From the NCBI RefSeq assembly GCF_003144245.1, contig NW_020289983.1:372001-436000 (forward strand): a stretch of 64,000 bases of DNA. The letters are read 5' to 3'. This DNA is from Jaminaea rosea (lineage: Eukaryota > Basidiomycota > Exobasidiomycetes > Microstromatales). Under the pieces are notes generated by a model that saw only the letters and a program-made list of their open reading frames with translations, had not been told where the DNA came from and did no database searches. Shown in pieces: positions 41,717-51,471 of this stretch (position 1 is the first letter of the stretch; every line of letters starts with the position of its first letter). The position numbers were made by a program, and so were the translations under genes.

Positions 41717-42717
41717 ATGCAGACGATCAAGTGCGTCGTCGTTGGCGACGGTGCTGTCGGAAAGGTAAGCAGCCCGCAGCGGGTCTGGTCGACAACGTCT
41801 CCCATCCACTAACAACTTCCCCCATTTCCTCCTCCAACTGCGACCTTATGATCGCGTCCAGAGTAAGTACTCTGTCGCTGACAGCCAGTCTATGCTGCAT
41901 GCCGGTCTGGGCATTCACCGCGGGGCTGGGTTCGCACCACCGATCATTGCGCTCACCTCGTAAATCCTTTCCTCTTCTCCGACCCCCCTCCCCTGCTCCT
42001 CAACCATACTCAAATCATACGCAATCGCACTCTAGCCTGCTTATTGATTTCCTACACTACCAATAAGTTCCCTTCTGGTGAGCAGGAGACTGATTGGAGA
42101 TGGTGACGAGGGTCGCAGGCTGATCCCCGTATCGCTCGCGAATCCCCTCCCGCAGAGTACGTCCCGACCGTCTTCGACAACTATGCGGTCACGGTCATGA
42201 TCGGCGAGGATCCTTACACTCTCGGCTTGTTCGACACGGCCGGTCAAGAAGACTATGATCGCCTTCGCCCCCTGTCCTACCCGCAGACGGACGTCTTCCT
42301 TGTCTGCTTCTCCGTCACCTCGCCCGCCTCGTTCGAGAACGTCAAGGAGAAGTGGTTCCCAGAAGTCCACCACCACTGCCCTGGTGTCCCCTGCCTCATC
42401 GTCGGCACGCAGGTGGATCTTCGGGATGACTCGGCCGTCGTTGAGAAGTTGGCTAGGCAAAAGCAGAGGCCTGTGACCTTTGATGCGGGAGAGAGGCTGG
42501 CGAGAGAGTTGGGCGCCGTCAAGTACGTCGAGTGCTCAGCGCTGACGCAGAAGGGTCTGAAGAATGTGTTCGACGAGGTGCGTGATGCCAGAGCGCGATT
42601 CAGGACCATCTGGAGAGAATGACTGACATCTGAACCGCCTCTGCCTCCCAACAGGCCATCGTCGCTGCGCTGGAGCCCCCCGTCGTGCGCAAAAAGTCAA
42701 AGTGCGCCATCCTCTAA
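41717..42717 (+). CDS. CDC42: Rho-family GTPase Cdc42
   Basis: Five exons are inferred: 41717-41764, 41862 (one base), 42036-42077, 42156-42577 and 42655-42717. They give 576 nt, exactly 191 residues, the standard Cdc42 length. Landmarks: [16 protein letters not shown] then Thr (P-loop), [20 protein letters not shown] (switch I), [14 protein letters not shown] (switch II), [22 protein letters not shown], a polybasic tail and the CAIL prenylation box. Leu at the end predicts geranylgeranylation and plasma-membrane location. The GTPase drives polarity through PAK and formin effectors. Direct splicing of exon 1 to 42036 would shift the frame. The single A at 41862, flanked by CCAG and GTAAGT, restores ACC for the invariant Thr17. 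No alternative AG/GT pair gives an open frame. Confidence 0.95.
41862..41862 (+). other. CDC42: Single-nucleotide exon of CDC42
   Basis: The upstream intron is 41765-41861, GTAAGC...CCAG, with a consensus CTAAC branch site at about 41809-41813; the AG at 41860-41861 is the first AG after it. The downstream intron is 41863-42035, GTAAGT...TCTAG. The one base between them (A) joins CC at 42036-42037 to make ACC, Thr. This is a reading of splice signals and frame, not of transcript data. Confidence 0.8.
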
Positions 42718-43594
42718 ATACCCTCAAGCTCTCCTGAACGCCGCGCCGGCAGCGACGAAATGCAGATCAGCTTGAGCTATAGAAGAAGATGTATGCGGGT
42801 GGATGAGATGGGGCGGCGGTCGGAAGCGTTTGTCCAGGCAGGTGGGGGGAGAAGGAGGGGCAGCCAACCTGCATTGCATGGTGACTGGAGACGCATGCGG
42901 TGACGAGAAGCAGTCTTCGAAGGGTGTGTCTGCGGGCAGGGAGAGCTTGGACGCCATCAGCTACGGCAAGGAGCATCATTGGAGAAGAGACCTTCTACAC
43001 CTCAGGCGGAGCCAATCAGCGCGTCGACCCACCACCTCCGCCTCCCTTCGTCTCTTGGTCCCCGATTCCCGGTGGGCTTTACCCTATCAACGACGGCGCT
43101 TTCTTCCTCTAACGACACAGCCTGGCTCCAGCTTCGCCCCACCTCAGCCTCTCTGTGTGGTCTCTTTCCTCTTTTCTCCCCCCTTTTCTCTTTGTTGCAC
43201 AGATTCTCTCATTGTCCATTGTTCGAACGCTCTCCTTGATGACGAAGATGATGGCTTGTACCGCCTGCTTCTCGCGCCTCTAGCAGCCCCTCGGAGCCCT
43301 TCGTGCTTCGGCCTTCAAAGTAGTGTGATTGATTCGAGTGAGAGGAGGTCAAAGCGCCGGCCAGCCAAACGGCGTGACGACGCGAAAGAGACGCGCCTTG
43401 CAGCTAGAGCGAGCGCGGACAGGCAGTTGAGGGCGGGAGGAGGCGGCCAAGGGAGATTATTCGGTATCGTTGTTCTTGACCATCACCTACGATTTCTGGA
43501 TGTCAGCTGCATCGCAGCCTTGGAGCTTGTGAGAGGAGGCGGAGCCCATTGCTGAGACATTCATTATCTCTCACCGCCGAGGCGTTGCCGCGCT
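42718..43594. other. Intergenic region
   Basis: An 877-bp stretch downstream of CDC42 and upstream of the Ser-rich gene. It includes CT-rich tracts near 43150-43210. Open frames here lack conserved features and are left out. Confidence 0.35.
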
Positions 43595-46500
43595 ATGAGC
43601 TTCGCAGCACGCCAGCGGATGGCGCCCGTCCAGACATCGTCGCCATCATCGCCTTCGTCATCAGCATCTTCATCCTCTTCCTCGTCATCGGCGGTATCGA
43701 CCATCTCCTCTCGGTTTCCAACCCCTTCAGAAGATGCGCTGGCAGGAAGCAGCAGCTTTGTCACAAGAACAGGCGAGAAGGCATCAGCCTCTGAACCTAT
43801 GCGTCCTCGCAGACCGCAGACGTCACCATTCACATCGCCCAGAAAGGCCGGCAAGAGTAGCCCGAGGAGATGGCAGGGCGCTCACAGCTCCCCAGGCCCT
43901 TCATACGCACACCAAAGCGCCACAGAGCAAGATCACTGGGAGACTCACTCGTCTTCCTCGTCTTCCTCCTCGTCTTCCTCGTCGTCGTCTTCCTCCTTCT
44001 CCACTTCGCTGGACCAACATGGCCTCCGAATCGCTTGGCAACGCGTCTCTCAGAAGAGGAGCAGCGGCAGCGGCGGCGGGGGCGGCGGGGGCGATCCGCA
44101 TCAGCGCCAGCTGCAGGAGCATGGCGAGAGTGAGGACGATGGGACGTGGCCGAACACCGTCGCATCGTCTGCGGCTCAATCGCAGTCCCCACAATCGACT
44201 CGCAGCCTGCGGAGCGTGTTGGACCAGATTGATAGCCAAAGCAGACGTGGCGGAGGCATTGATGGAACAAGACAGTCAGCAGCCACTGCTACTGCGACTC
44301 GGTCGATGGACCTCGCAGGGCAATCTGCGCCGTCATCGTCGCTGACGGCCGCCTACGCGCGGGTCAATGAGAGGAGGCGGTCAGCATCAAATAACGACGT
44401 CGTGAGCGGCGATCTCGAGCAAAGCTACTACGGCGCACAAGAGAACAGCCGAGAAGAACAGGATGCCTACGATCTGCGCTTGTACGAGGAGCAACGCAGA
44501 CAACGCCGCGAAGAGCGAGATCGTCTCATCAGGGAAAGGATCGAGGAGAAGAGAAGAAACAAGCGGGTTCAGCAAGAAGAAGACGAGTACGTGGCGCAGT
44601 CATCACATAGAGCGTCGTCGTCTTCAAGACGGCCGACGGCTTCCTCATCTTCGCCGCTGCGCTCTTCATCGACTAGAAGGCGCCAGTTCGACCTTTCGGA
44701 AGACACTCAACGCCTACAGCAGCGCATTTCCCGCCCGCCAAATCCATCATCCGTCGCCGCCTTTGTAGCTACAGTATCGCCATCTAAGAGGGACAGGGCC
44801 AGACAGGCTTTCAGCGAAATGCCATCATCGCCTACGACTTGGCCTGACCAACACGCCACGGCCAGCAGCCCCGCTCCGTCGCCGATCAAAGACCGTGCCT
44901 CACAGCCGTCGTCACCACCCACGCAACGAAGCAGCGCCCCTTCGACAAGCGCTTTCAGCTTCAAGCCTCAAATGATGAGCAAGGACACAGTCAACCTGAG
45001 TCCGGATAGCACCAGCAGCCCTGAGCGCGGCGCCAGTGGCCTGGGAGGTCATCGCCGCGAGAGGTCGGGCACGTCTACGTCAGTGCTCAATGTTTCGTCG
45101 CGTCTACCGCCTGCTAGCGCGGTCGAGGCGAGGAAAAGATTGGAGAGCGCACTGCAGGCACCAGTCGAGAAGGTTGAGGATGATGAGGAGGAGGATGGAA
45201 GAGATGAGGAGAACGAGATGGCTCGCGACCATCTGACTCCGTCCGTTACTCCGCGAACTGGGAAGAGACGCAAGTCGGTCAGATTCAGCCCCCAGCCAGA
45301 AGTCATAGACACAGTGGCGCCACCAGAACTTTCTTTGGAACAAGAGGAGGAGCTGGAGCGCTCACGATATTCTTCAGAGGAGGGTGAAGAGGAAGAGGAA
45401 GAGGAGGAGCAATGGTGGACCTCGACGACGCTGGCAACGCTTAAGGCTTCAGAGCAAATAGACCTGGATCGAGTCCTCAGCGCAGAAGCGACCTCGTCGC
45501 ATCAGGCTGGCGGCACCGCTTCACCTCGACAGACAAGCCTGAATCCCACACCTATCCGTCTCCCGCCAGGCGCCTTTGGCTCTCCTCTCCCACCGTTGTC
45601 GGGAAGAAGCACAGACTCATTCTCGCGCCATGTCTTGCGCGCGACCCCCAAACGCATTCTCCCTGCTTCAGGCGCATCCACCACCTCCGACTCCCCTCTA
45701 TACCCAGGTGGTATGCGCTTCCGTCCTTGGACGGCAGCGAGCCCCGCTTCCCAGCATGCCCCCATCTCTGCCGCACCGAGAGGACGAGACGAAGATGCCG
45801 AGGTGGCATCCACCTCTTCCGTATCTTCGAGCTCGTCGACCTCTTCGGCCGACCTGGGAGCGCTCAACTTTAAGAAGCCCGTGCGACTGCTGCAGAGCCT
45901 CGCACGAGGATTCGACGCTCGTAGCACACCTGATGCGGCAGAGAAGCAAGGCGCTCGACAACGTCCGCCTCCTCCATCTTACGCGGCGGTTACTAGCAGC
46001 GTTGCGGGCCAGGAAGAAGCGACGATGCTGCCAAGGGAGTCGACCCCTCCGCCGACCGGTGCATCCTTCTCCCGTCACTCTAGGACCAGCAGCGCTGCCG
46101 ACAGCAGCAGGCATGGAGCGCTTCCCGATGTGGTCGTGGATGAGATTGCCAGCGAGACTGAGGAAGAGCAGGAGGAGCCGAATATCAGCGCTCACGATGT
46201 TGCTCACCATCCCAGCGCCACCAGCCACGTTGGAGAACTTACGAGAAACGAGTCATCCTTTGCGAGAAGCCCCACTGTCGCCGCTGCCGACGACTCGCTG
46301 CGCGCCACCCTGGATCAGGTCGTGACGGCTTTGGACGAGCGCAAACGCCTATTTGCTGCCAACGACCCAAACGACATCCAGGCTTTGCAGTACAGGACTG
46401 AGGCCAGCGATCGCAAGGCCGCAGCTACGGCTTCGCTCCAGGCAGACCTTGCTGCACTGGCCGATCGCATCGTCGAAGTCGAGGCGGACCGTGGCGCAGC

Positions 46501-47170
46501 TGAGCAGGCCGGCAAAGACGAGGATCATCAGCAGACACAAGAGCTGGATGCGGCCCGCAAGAAGCTTCTCACTCAGCTTCAAGCGCTCATCGTGGCGGGT
46601 GATCAGCAGTATGCGAAGGCGGGGCCAATTCTCTCGCCTCGCGTACTCATGTGCCTCCTCGTTGCAGCCCTTCTGCTACTCTGGACGGTCCTCGTGGCTG
46701 CCTTGAGCCACTCGGATCTCGTCTACCGGAGCGTGTACGTGGACCCGCTCTACCCCGAGGCGTATTCACTAAGCGCGGACTTTCACTCGTCAGCATCCTC
46801 GTCGACGTCGTCATGGCTCACGGCGATGTCGGACAGGAATACCTCATTCGAGGTCCCGCTCGGCTTCATGCCTGCGACCGTGGTGACGAGCAGGACGAGT
46901 GGAGTGGCGGCCATGGTCAAGCGCGGCTTGGTGTGGTTGCATCGCCTCTCTCTGGCTCAGAGACGGATTGACTACGCGGAAGGCGGTGCCACTACTTCTT
47001 GGCTGGAGCGCGTCATGTCCTTCTTGCTCTCTTTGACGAGAATGCTGCCGCCGTGGGCCTTGTTACTGAGGCTGCTCGATGATGCAGGAAACAGCGGCGT
47101 TCTGAGCGGTGACGAATGGCAGTGGGTTTCGACCGTGCAGGGCGTGAGCGGAGGCGCGGTGCCTATCTAA
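43595..47170 (+). CDS. Large Ser-rich coiled-coil protein with C-terminal TM helix
   Basis: A single exon of 1191 residues. I do not recognise it. The first 280 residues are Ser-rich with a poly-Ser run. A highly charged helix follows (about 285-335, LYEEQRRQRREERDRLIRER) that should form a coiled coil. A long disordered Ser/Pro/Glu section follows with an acidic run near 600. A second helical region (about 900-1000: LRATLDQVVTALDERKRLFA, LQADLAALADRIVEVEADRG) comes before one clear TM helix (VLMCLLVAALLLLWTVLVAA, about 1016-1036). About 150 residues follow, including an amphipathic segment near 1140-1165. The layout (disordered, coiled coil, TM near the C-terminus) fits a protein anchored to an internal membrane such as the nuclear envelope or ER. 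That is only inference. Confidence 0.75.
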   Translation: MSFAARQRMAPVQTSSPSSPSSSASSSSSSSSAVSTISSRFPTPSEDALAGSSSFVTRTGEKASASEPMRPRRPQTSPFTSPRKAGKSSPRRWQGAHSSPGPSYAHQSATEQDHWETHSSSSSSSSSSSSSSSSFSTSLDQHGLRIAWQRVSQKRSSGSGGGGGGGDPHQRQLQEHGESEDDGTWPNTVASSAAQSQSPQSTRSLRSVLDQIDSQSRRGGGIDGTRQSAATATATRSMDLAGQSAPSSSLTAAYARVNERRRSASNNDVVSGDLEQSYYGAQENSREEQDAYDLRLYEEQRRQRREERDRLIRERIEEKRRNKRVQQEEDEYVAQSSHRASSSSRRPTASSSSPLRSSSTRRRQFDLSEDTQRLQQRISRPPNPSSVAAFVATVSPSKRDRARQAFSEMPSSPTTWPDQHATASSPAPSPIKDRASQPSSPPTQRSSAPSTSAFSFKPQMMSKDTVNLSPDSTSSPERGASGLGGHRRERSGTSTSVLNVSSRLPPASAVEARKRLESALQAPVEKVEDDEEEDGRDEENEMARDHLTPSVTPRTGKRRKSVRFSPQPEVIDTVAPPELSLEQEEELERSRYSSEEGEEEEEEEEQWWTSTTLATLKASEQIDLDRVLSAEATSSHQAGGTASPRQTSLNPTPIRLPPGAFGSPLPPLSGRSTDSFSRHVLRATPKRILPASGASTTSDSPLYPGGMRFRPWTAASPASQHAPISAAPRGRDEDAEVASTSSVSSSSSTSSADLGALNFKKPVRLLQSLARGFDARSTPDAAEKQGARQRPPPPSYAAVTSSVAGQEEATMLPRESTPPPTGASFSRHSRTSSAADSSRHGALPDVVVDEIASETEEEQEEPNISAHDVAHHPSATSHVGELTRNESSFARSPTVAAADDSLRATLDQVVTALDERKRLFAANDPNDIQALQYRTEASDRKAAATASLQADLAALADRIVEVEADRGAAEQAGKDEDHQQTQELDAARKKLLTQLQALIVAGDQQYAKAGPILSPRVLMCLLVAALLLLWTVLVAALSHSDLVYRSVYVDPLYPEAYSLSADFHSSASSSTSSWLTAMSDRNTSFEVPLGFMPATVVTSRTSGVAAMVKRGLVWLHRLSLAQRRIDYAEGGATTSWLERVMSFLLSLTRMLPPWALLLRLLDDAGNSGVLSGDEWQWVSTVQGVSGGAVPI

Positions 47171-47423
47171 AGCAGCTGAGCGCACAGCTGCAATGACGAC
47201 GCTCGATGTGAATCCTAGAGCCGTTTTGCATTCTTTCTCTTGTATGATCACTTCACTTCTGCTTGCTCGTCGCTACCATGATCTCGATGCATGTTGTCTT
47301 CTCCCGTTCCGATAAAGCAGCCTCGTCTGAATTTGGCCTCAGTCCGCCTGTCCGCCTTCGTGAGCTTCGCAACGGATGGACCGATTTTGATTTCTCACCT
47401 CCCGCTGAATCCTCTACCTCATC

Positions 47424-49991
47424 ATGAACGCCAGCATTACCGGCGGCTGGGCGCAACACTCCCGGCGCAGCCGGGTCATGAATCTCAACTCGAGCGCTCC
47501 TCCTGCTGGCAGTGCAGCTGCGGCTGCTCTTGCGGCTAAGGAGGCGGCTGCCAATGGCGAGGTTGCTGCATCCTCCTCCTCCTCTGCGGCTCCTCTTGAC
47601 GGGGCAGCACCGGACAGCCCACTTCCCGAAGCCACTGGCGCATCCACACCTCGCACTCGCGAAGCCTCGCCGATACCCTCGTCATCCAAGCGCAAGCTGC
47701 GTCCTTCCACCGCAGCTGCGGGTCCCTCATCTAGCAGCTCAAAGCGCTCCCGACGCCCCGTCGACACCGCCGAGAAGTATGCCCCTCCAACATCCTCCCT
47801 CTCCGACCTCGGTGGCATTGCTCCATCGATAGACAAGATTCTAGAACTGATCGCCATGCCGCTCTGCCACCCTGAGATCTACTCTCACACGGGCGTCAAG
47901 CCACCTCGTGGTGTTCTCCTCCACGGACCTCCAGGATGCGGCAAGACGATGCTCGCTGGAGCGGTTGCTGGCGATTTGGGCGTGCCATTTCTATCAGTCT
48001 CTGCACCCAGCATTGTATCAGGCACCTCGGGCGAAAGCGAGGCTACGCTGCGCCAGACATTCGAGGAAGCAGCGAAGATTGCTCCGAGCATCTTGTTCAT
48101 CGACGAGATTGATGCCATTACCCCAAAGAGGGAGACGGCTGGGCGGGAAATGGAGAGGAGGATCGTAGCACAGCTGTTGACGTGCTTGGACGACCTCAGC
48201 TGGGACAAGACGGGCGGTCGACCGGTCATGGTCATCGGAGCGACGAATCGGCCTGACGCTTTGGATGCTGCTCTGCGCAGGGCAGGACGCTTTGATCATG
48301 AGATCGCCCTAGGCGTGCCAGATGAGAAAGGCAGGGAGCATATCCTCAGAGTGCTGGCTGCGAAGCTGAGACTGGCAGGGGACTTCGACTTTGCAGCGCT
48401 CGCGAAGGCCACTCCGGGATACGTAGGAGCCGACTTGACTGCATTGGCCAGTGCTGCAGGCATCTTGGCGGTCAAGAGGATATTCAATGAGCTCGGGCAG
48501 ATGCCAGAGGGCGTGGACCAGCAGGCTGCGATGGAGATGCTGTCCGTCAAGGAGACGGTTGATGGCGCAAATGCTGACATTGAGATGGAAGAGCAACAGG
48601 TGGACGCAACTGCCACGGGCGCGACAGCACCAGCTACACCTAAGGTCGAGGCCAATGGCGACGACCAGTCACAAGAGCAAAGTCAAGGCGAAGGCGCAAT
48701 CATTGCCCCAGCGTCAGCAGCGAACGGCGCAGAGCCGCCCCAGGCAGTCACGCAAGCACCCACCACGACCCCTGCCAGTCTCGGCGCCGTACCAACCGCT
48801 CGATTCTTCTCCTCCCTGCCCACCTCGCTCGCCACCTCAAGCATCGCCACTTTCCTCCAATCTCACCCCTCGCCTCTTTCCTCGTCCCAACTTGCCCCGC
48901 TCTGCATAACGAATGCCGACTTCCTCCAAGCTCTCCCTTCTGTCCAACCCTCCTCCAAACGAGAAGGCTTCGCAACGGTCCCCGACGTCTCATGGGCAGA
49001 CGTTGGAGCGCTCCACGAGACACGCGAAGAGCTCAGTATGGCCATCGTCGAGCCTATTCGACGTCCCGACCTCTTCGCAGCAGTCGGCGTGCAGGCCAGC
49101 TCGGGCGTCCTTCTCTGGGGTCCGCCAGGGTGCGGTAAGACCCTCCTCGCAAAGGCCGTCGCCAACGAGTCTCGCGCCAACTTTATCAGCGTAAAAGGCC
49201 CGGAGCTCCTCAACAAGTATGTGGGTGAGTCGGAGAGGGCAGTTCGCCAGGTCTTCTCCCGCGCAAGAACATCAGCACCGTGCGTCATCTTCTTCGACGA
49301 GCTCGACGCTCTCGTCCCTCGACGTGACGACTCCCTCTCCGAGTCCTCCTCGCGCGTGGTCAACACACTCCTCACCGAGCTTGATGGCCTGGAGTCCCGC
49401 GGGCAGGTATACGTGATAGGCGCAACGAACAGGCCCGATATGATCGATCCGGCTATGTGTCGTCCAGGTCGTCTCGACAAACTGCTTTACGTAGACCTGC
49501 CTAGCCCAGAGGAGAGGCTGGAGATCCTGAGGACCTTGACGAAGAAGACGCCGCTGGAGGAGGGCGGTGTCGATTTGGAGGCGGTCGCGAAGGACTGTAG
49601 AGCAGATGGCTTCTCAGGCGCGGATCTGGCGAATCTGGCACGCGAGGCCGCGGTTACGGCGTTGAAGGCTGCGTTGGCCGAGGCGAGGCGCGCTGGAGGT
49701 GCTGATGGTCAAGCGGCGAGTAGCAACGCGGTACCTCGTGTGCTGGTATCGCAGCGACACTTCCTCGAAGCGTTGGACAAGACGTCGCCCAGTGTGAGCG
49801 CGGCGCAACGTGCCAAGTACCGCGGGTTGAGGAGCAGGCTGAGCGGCAATCCGGCGGGCAAGGCGAGAGCTGGTGGAGCCGTGAGCGGTACAGAGGGTGC
49901 AGGGGGTGCGGCTGCACGGCCGGCGGGTGAGGGTGAGGGTGCGGTAGAAGGTGGAGAAAGAGGCAACGGTGCGCCTGAGATGGCGGTATGA
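47424..49991 (+). CDS. RIX7: AAA-ATPase Rix7/NVL, ribosome biogenesis
   Basis: A single exon of 855 residues, close to yeast Rix7 (837). The N-terminal 120 residues are Ser/Ala-rich with a basic cluster (SSKRKLRP). Two AAA modules follow. D1: LSDLGGIAPSIDKILELIAM, Walker A GPPGCGKT, Walker B ILFIDEIDAI, and GATNRPDALDAALRRAGRFD. D2: SWADVGALHETREELSMAIV, GPPGCGKT, IFFDELDAL, and NRPDMIDPAMCRPGRLDKLL. The second linker shows the type II AAA arrangement of Cdc48/NVL. The D1-D2 spacer is longer than usual (about 150 residues with acidic and Ala-rich stretches). Rix7 removes assembly factors from pre-60S particles in the nucleus. The D1/D2 signatures and the VRQVFSRARTSAPCVIFFDE block favour Rix7/NVL over Cdc48. 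Confidence 0.9.
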   Translation: MNASITGGWAQHSRRSRVMNLNSSAPPAGSAAAAALAAKEAAANGEVAASSSSSAAPLDGAAPDSPLPEATGASTPRTREASPIPSSSKRKLRPSTAAAGPSSSSSKRSRRPVDTAEKYAPPTSSLSDLGGIAPSIDKILELIAMPLCHPEIYSHTGVKPPRGVLLHGPPGCGKTMLAGAVAGDLGVPFLSVSAPSIVSGTSGESEATLRQTFEEAAKIAPSILFIDEIDAITPKRETAGREMERRIVAQLLTCLDDLSWDKTGGRPVMVIGATNRPDALDAALRRAGRFDHEIALGVPDEKGREHILRVLAAKLRLAGDFDFAALAKATPGYVGADLTALASAAGILAVKRIFNELGQMPEGVDQQAAMEMLSVKETVDGANADIEMEEQQVDATATGATAPATPKVEANGDDQSQEQSQGEGAIIAPASAANGAEPPQAVTQAPTTTPASLGAVPTARFFSSLPTSLATSSIATFLQSHPSPLSSSQLAPLCITNADFLQALPSVQPSSKREGFATVPDVSWADVGALHETREELSMAIVEPIRRPDLFAAVGVQASSGVLLWGPPGCGKTLLAKAVANESRANFISVKGPELLNKYVGESERAVRQVFSRARTSAPCVIFFDELDALVPRRDDSLSESSSRVVNTLLTELDGLESRGQVYVIGATNRPDMIDPAMCRPGRLDKLLYVDLPSPEERLEILRTLTKKTPLEEGGVDLEAVAKDCRADGFSGADLANLAREAAVTALKAALAEARRAGGADGQAASSNAVPRVLVSQRHFLEALDKTSPSVSAAQRAKYRGLRSRLSGNPAGKARAGGAVSGTEGAGGAAARPAGEGEGAVEGGERGNGAPEMAV

Positions 49992-50047
49992 TACAGATTG
50001 CAATTGCCAAAACTAGTCTTCTAGCATCGCCACGCCAGACTGCAGTG

Positions 50048-51263
50048 CTACGCCTTCTCTCGCAGCGCTGCCCAAACGACTTCTGCCATCTTCTTGAACA
50101 CGCGCTTCGTCTCCCCACCCTCCTGGTCCGACTTGAGCACTACAGGCCACCCCGCATCCCCACCATAGCTAACCGCAGGCTCGACGGGCAGTCTCCCTAG
50201 CACAGGTAGGCCCAGACTCTTCGCCAATTTGTCGAATGGCTCACTAGGCCCGAAGAGGGGCAGCGGGTCCTGCGGCAGAGGTGGTGGAGGCATGTAGTGC
50301 GTCATGTTGAGCACCAGCCCTGTCGCCTTCACCCCGACCTTATCGAACATGGCAACTCCCTTCCTCGTATCCTCGAGCGCCACCTCCTGAGGCGTGGATA
50401 CAATGACCGCTCCGGATAGTTGCACGAGCTGAGTGAGCGTAAGTGCAACATCCCCTGTGCCCGGTGGCATGTCGATTACCAGCACGTCGAGACCTGCAGA
50501 TGCAGGATCCGAGGGTGTGGAACGCCAGTCGACATCAAAGAGGAGCTGCTGGACCGCTTTCTGAACCATGAGGCCTCGCCAGACTATTGGGTTTGAGGCC
50601 TTCTCTGGGCCCAGGAGGTAGGTCATGGACATTGTGGGTAGGCCATGGTTTGTGAGAGGCAGGAGGGCGCCGCCTACGCGAGCATCGCACCCTTGTCAGC
50701 GTCGGCTATGGAGATCATCGATCTGAACGCTACTCACCCTCTGTCAGCTCTGCCTCGCCAGCTTGTTCGAGACCGAGCAGCTTAGGCACACTAGGCCCGA
50801 AGATGTCCAGGTCGAGCAGCCCGACTCTTGGCCGTCTTTCTGATCCTTCTGGCGGATTGTTGAGCAGCGATAGGGCTAGGTTGGCTACGCAGACGATATT
50901 CACCGAGGGGAGTCAGCATCTCGACTTCGTGATGGGATGTCGCCTCGACTCACCAGCTACAGTGCTCTTCCCTACACCACCCTTACAGCTGCTTACAGCC
51001 AGGACGTGCTTGACGTTCGGTACTGGTCGCTTTGCAGGCGGTCCACCACGGCTGCGCTGCGGCATCTTAGGTGGGAGGCGATCGGTGTTGCGTGGGAGAC
51101 CGAGGGGATTCTCATGCGAGGCCAGAGGGGGGAATGTATGCAGGTGGCGTGGGCGTCGCAAGGGCGCTGATGGCAGCCGTGATATCGAAGAGGCTGCTAT
51201 GTTGCTCAGAGACCTGCAAGTAGTACGTGAGGGCCCTGCGAGGGGCGCGAGGGCAGCTGACAT
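50048..51263 (-). CDS. IND1: Mitochondrial Mrp/NBP35-type P-loop protein Ind1, without CxxC
   Basis: Three exons, 51263-50954, 50884-50738 and 50673-50048, give 360 residues. The N-terminus is Arg/Ser-rich with no acidic residues for 45 positions (SRTTCRSLSNIAASSISRLP), a typical mitochondrial presequence. The deviant Walker A is CKGGVGKST, split by the first intron. Family blocks follow: VGLLDLDIFGPSVPKLLGLE, PLTNHGLPTMSM, WRGLMVQKAVQQLL, VLVIDMPPGTGDVALTLTQL and SGAVIVSTPQEVALEDTRKG. Ind1/NUBPL delivers iron-sulfur clusters to respiratory complex I. The CPxC that normally follows 'NMS.F' and binds the bridging cluster is absent: after GLVLNMTHYM comes a proline-rich run, then LFG and the usual KLAKSLGLPVLGRLP. 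No intron signal could hide it. It diverges from the cyclodeaminase-like gene. Confidence 0.88.
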
Positions 51264-51342
51264 CTTGTAGGGTGGTATCAGAGGAATGAGTAGAGGATCG
51301 AAGTTGTATCGGCCGTCGGCCCAGAAAAGTGCGAGGCCCCTT

Positions 51343-51366
51343 CCGTCCGTCCGTCCGTCCGTCCGT
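51343..51366 (+). repeat. (CCGT)6 microsatellite
   Basis: Six perfect copies of CCGT lie between the IND1 and cyclodeaminase-like start codons (208 bp apart), within the presumed shared promoter or the IND1 5' UTR. Confidence 0.95.
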
Positions 51367-51471
51367 GCGCAGAAGCGGCACTCGGCATGACGATTCATTC
51401 GCTATCTTGAGCAGTTCCCCCACGATCAAGATCAGCAAGCACGGTTCACTTACTTCCAGAGCTTGAGGACC

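Noticed and set aside
41925-41950. tRNA-like B box (GGTTCGCACC) inside a CDC42 intron
   Set aside because: No A box or cloverleaf arms at the proper distances.
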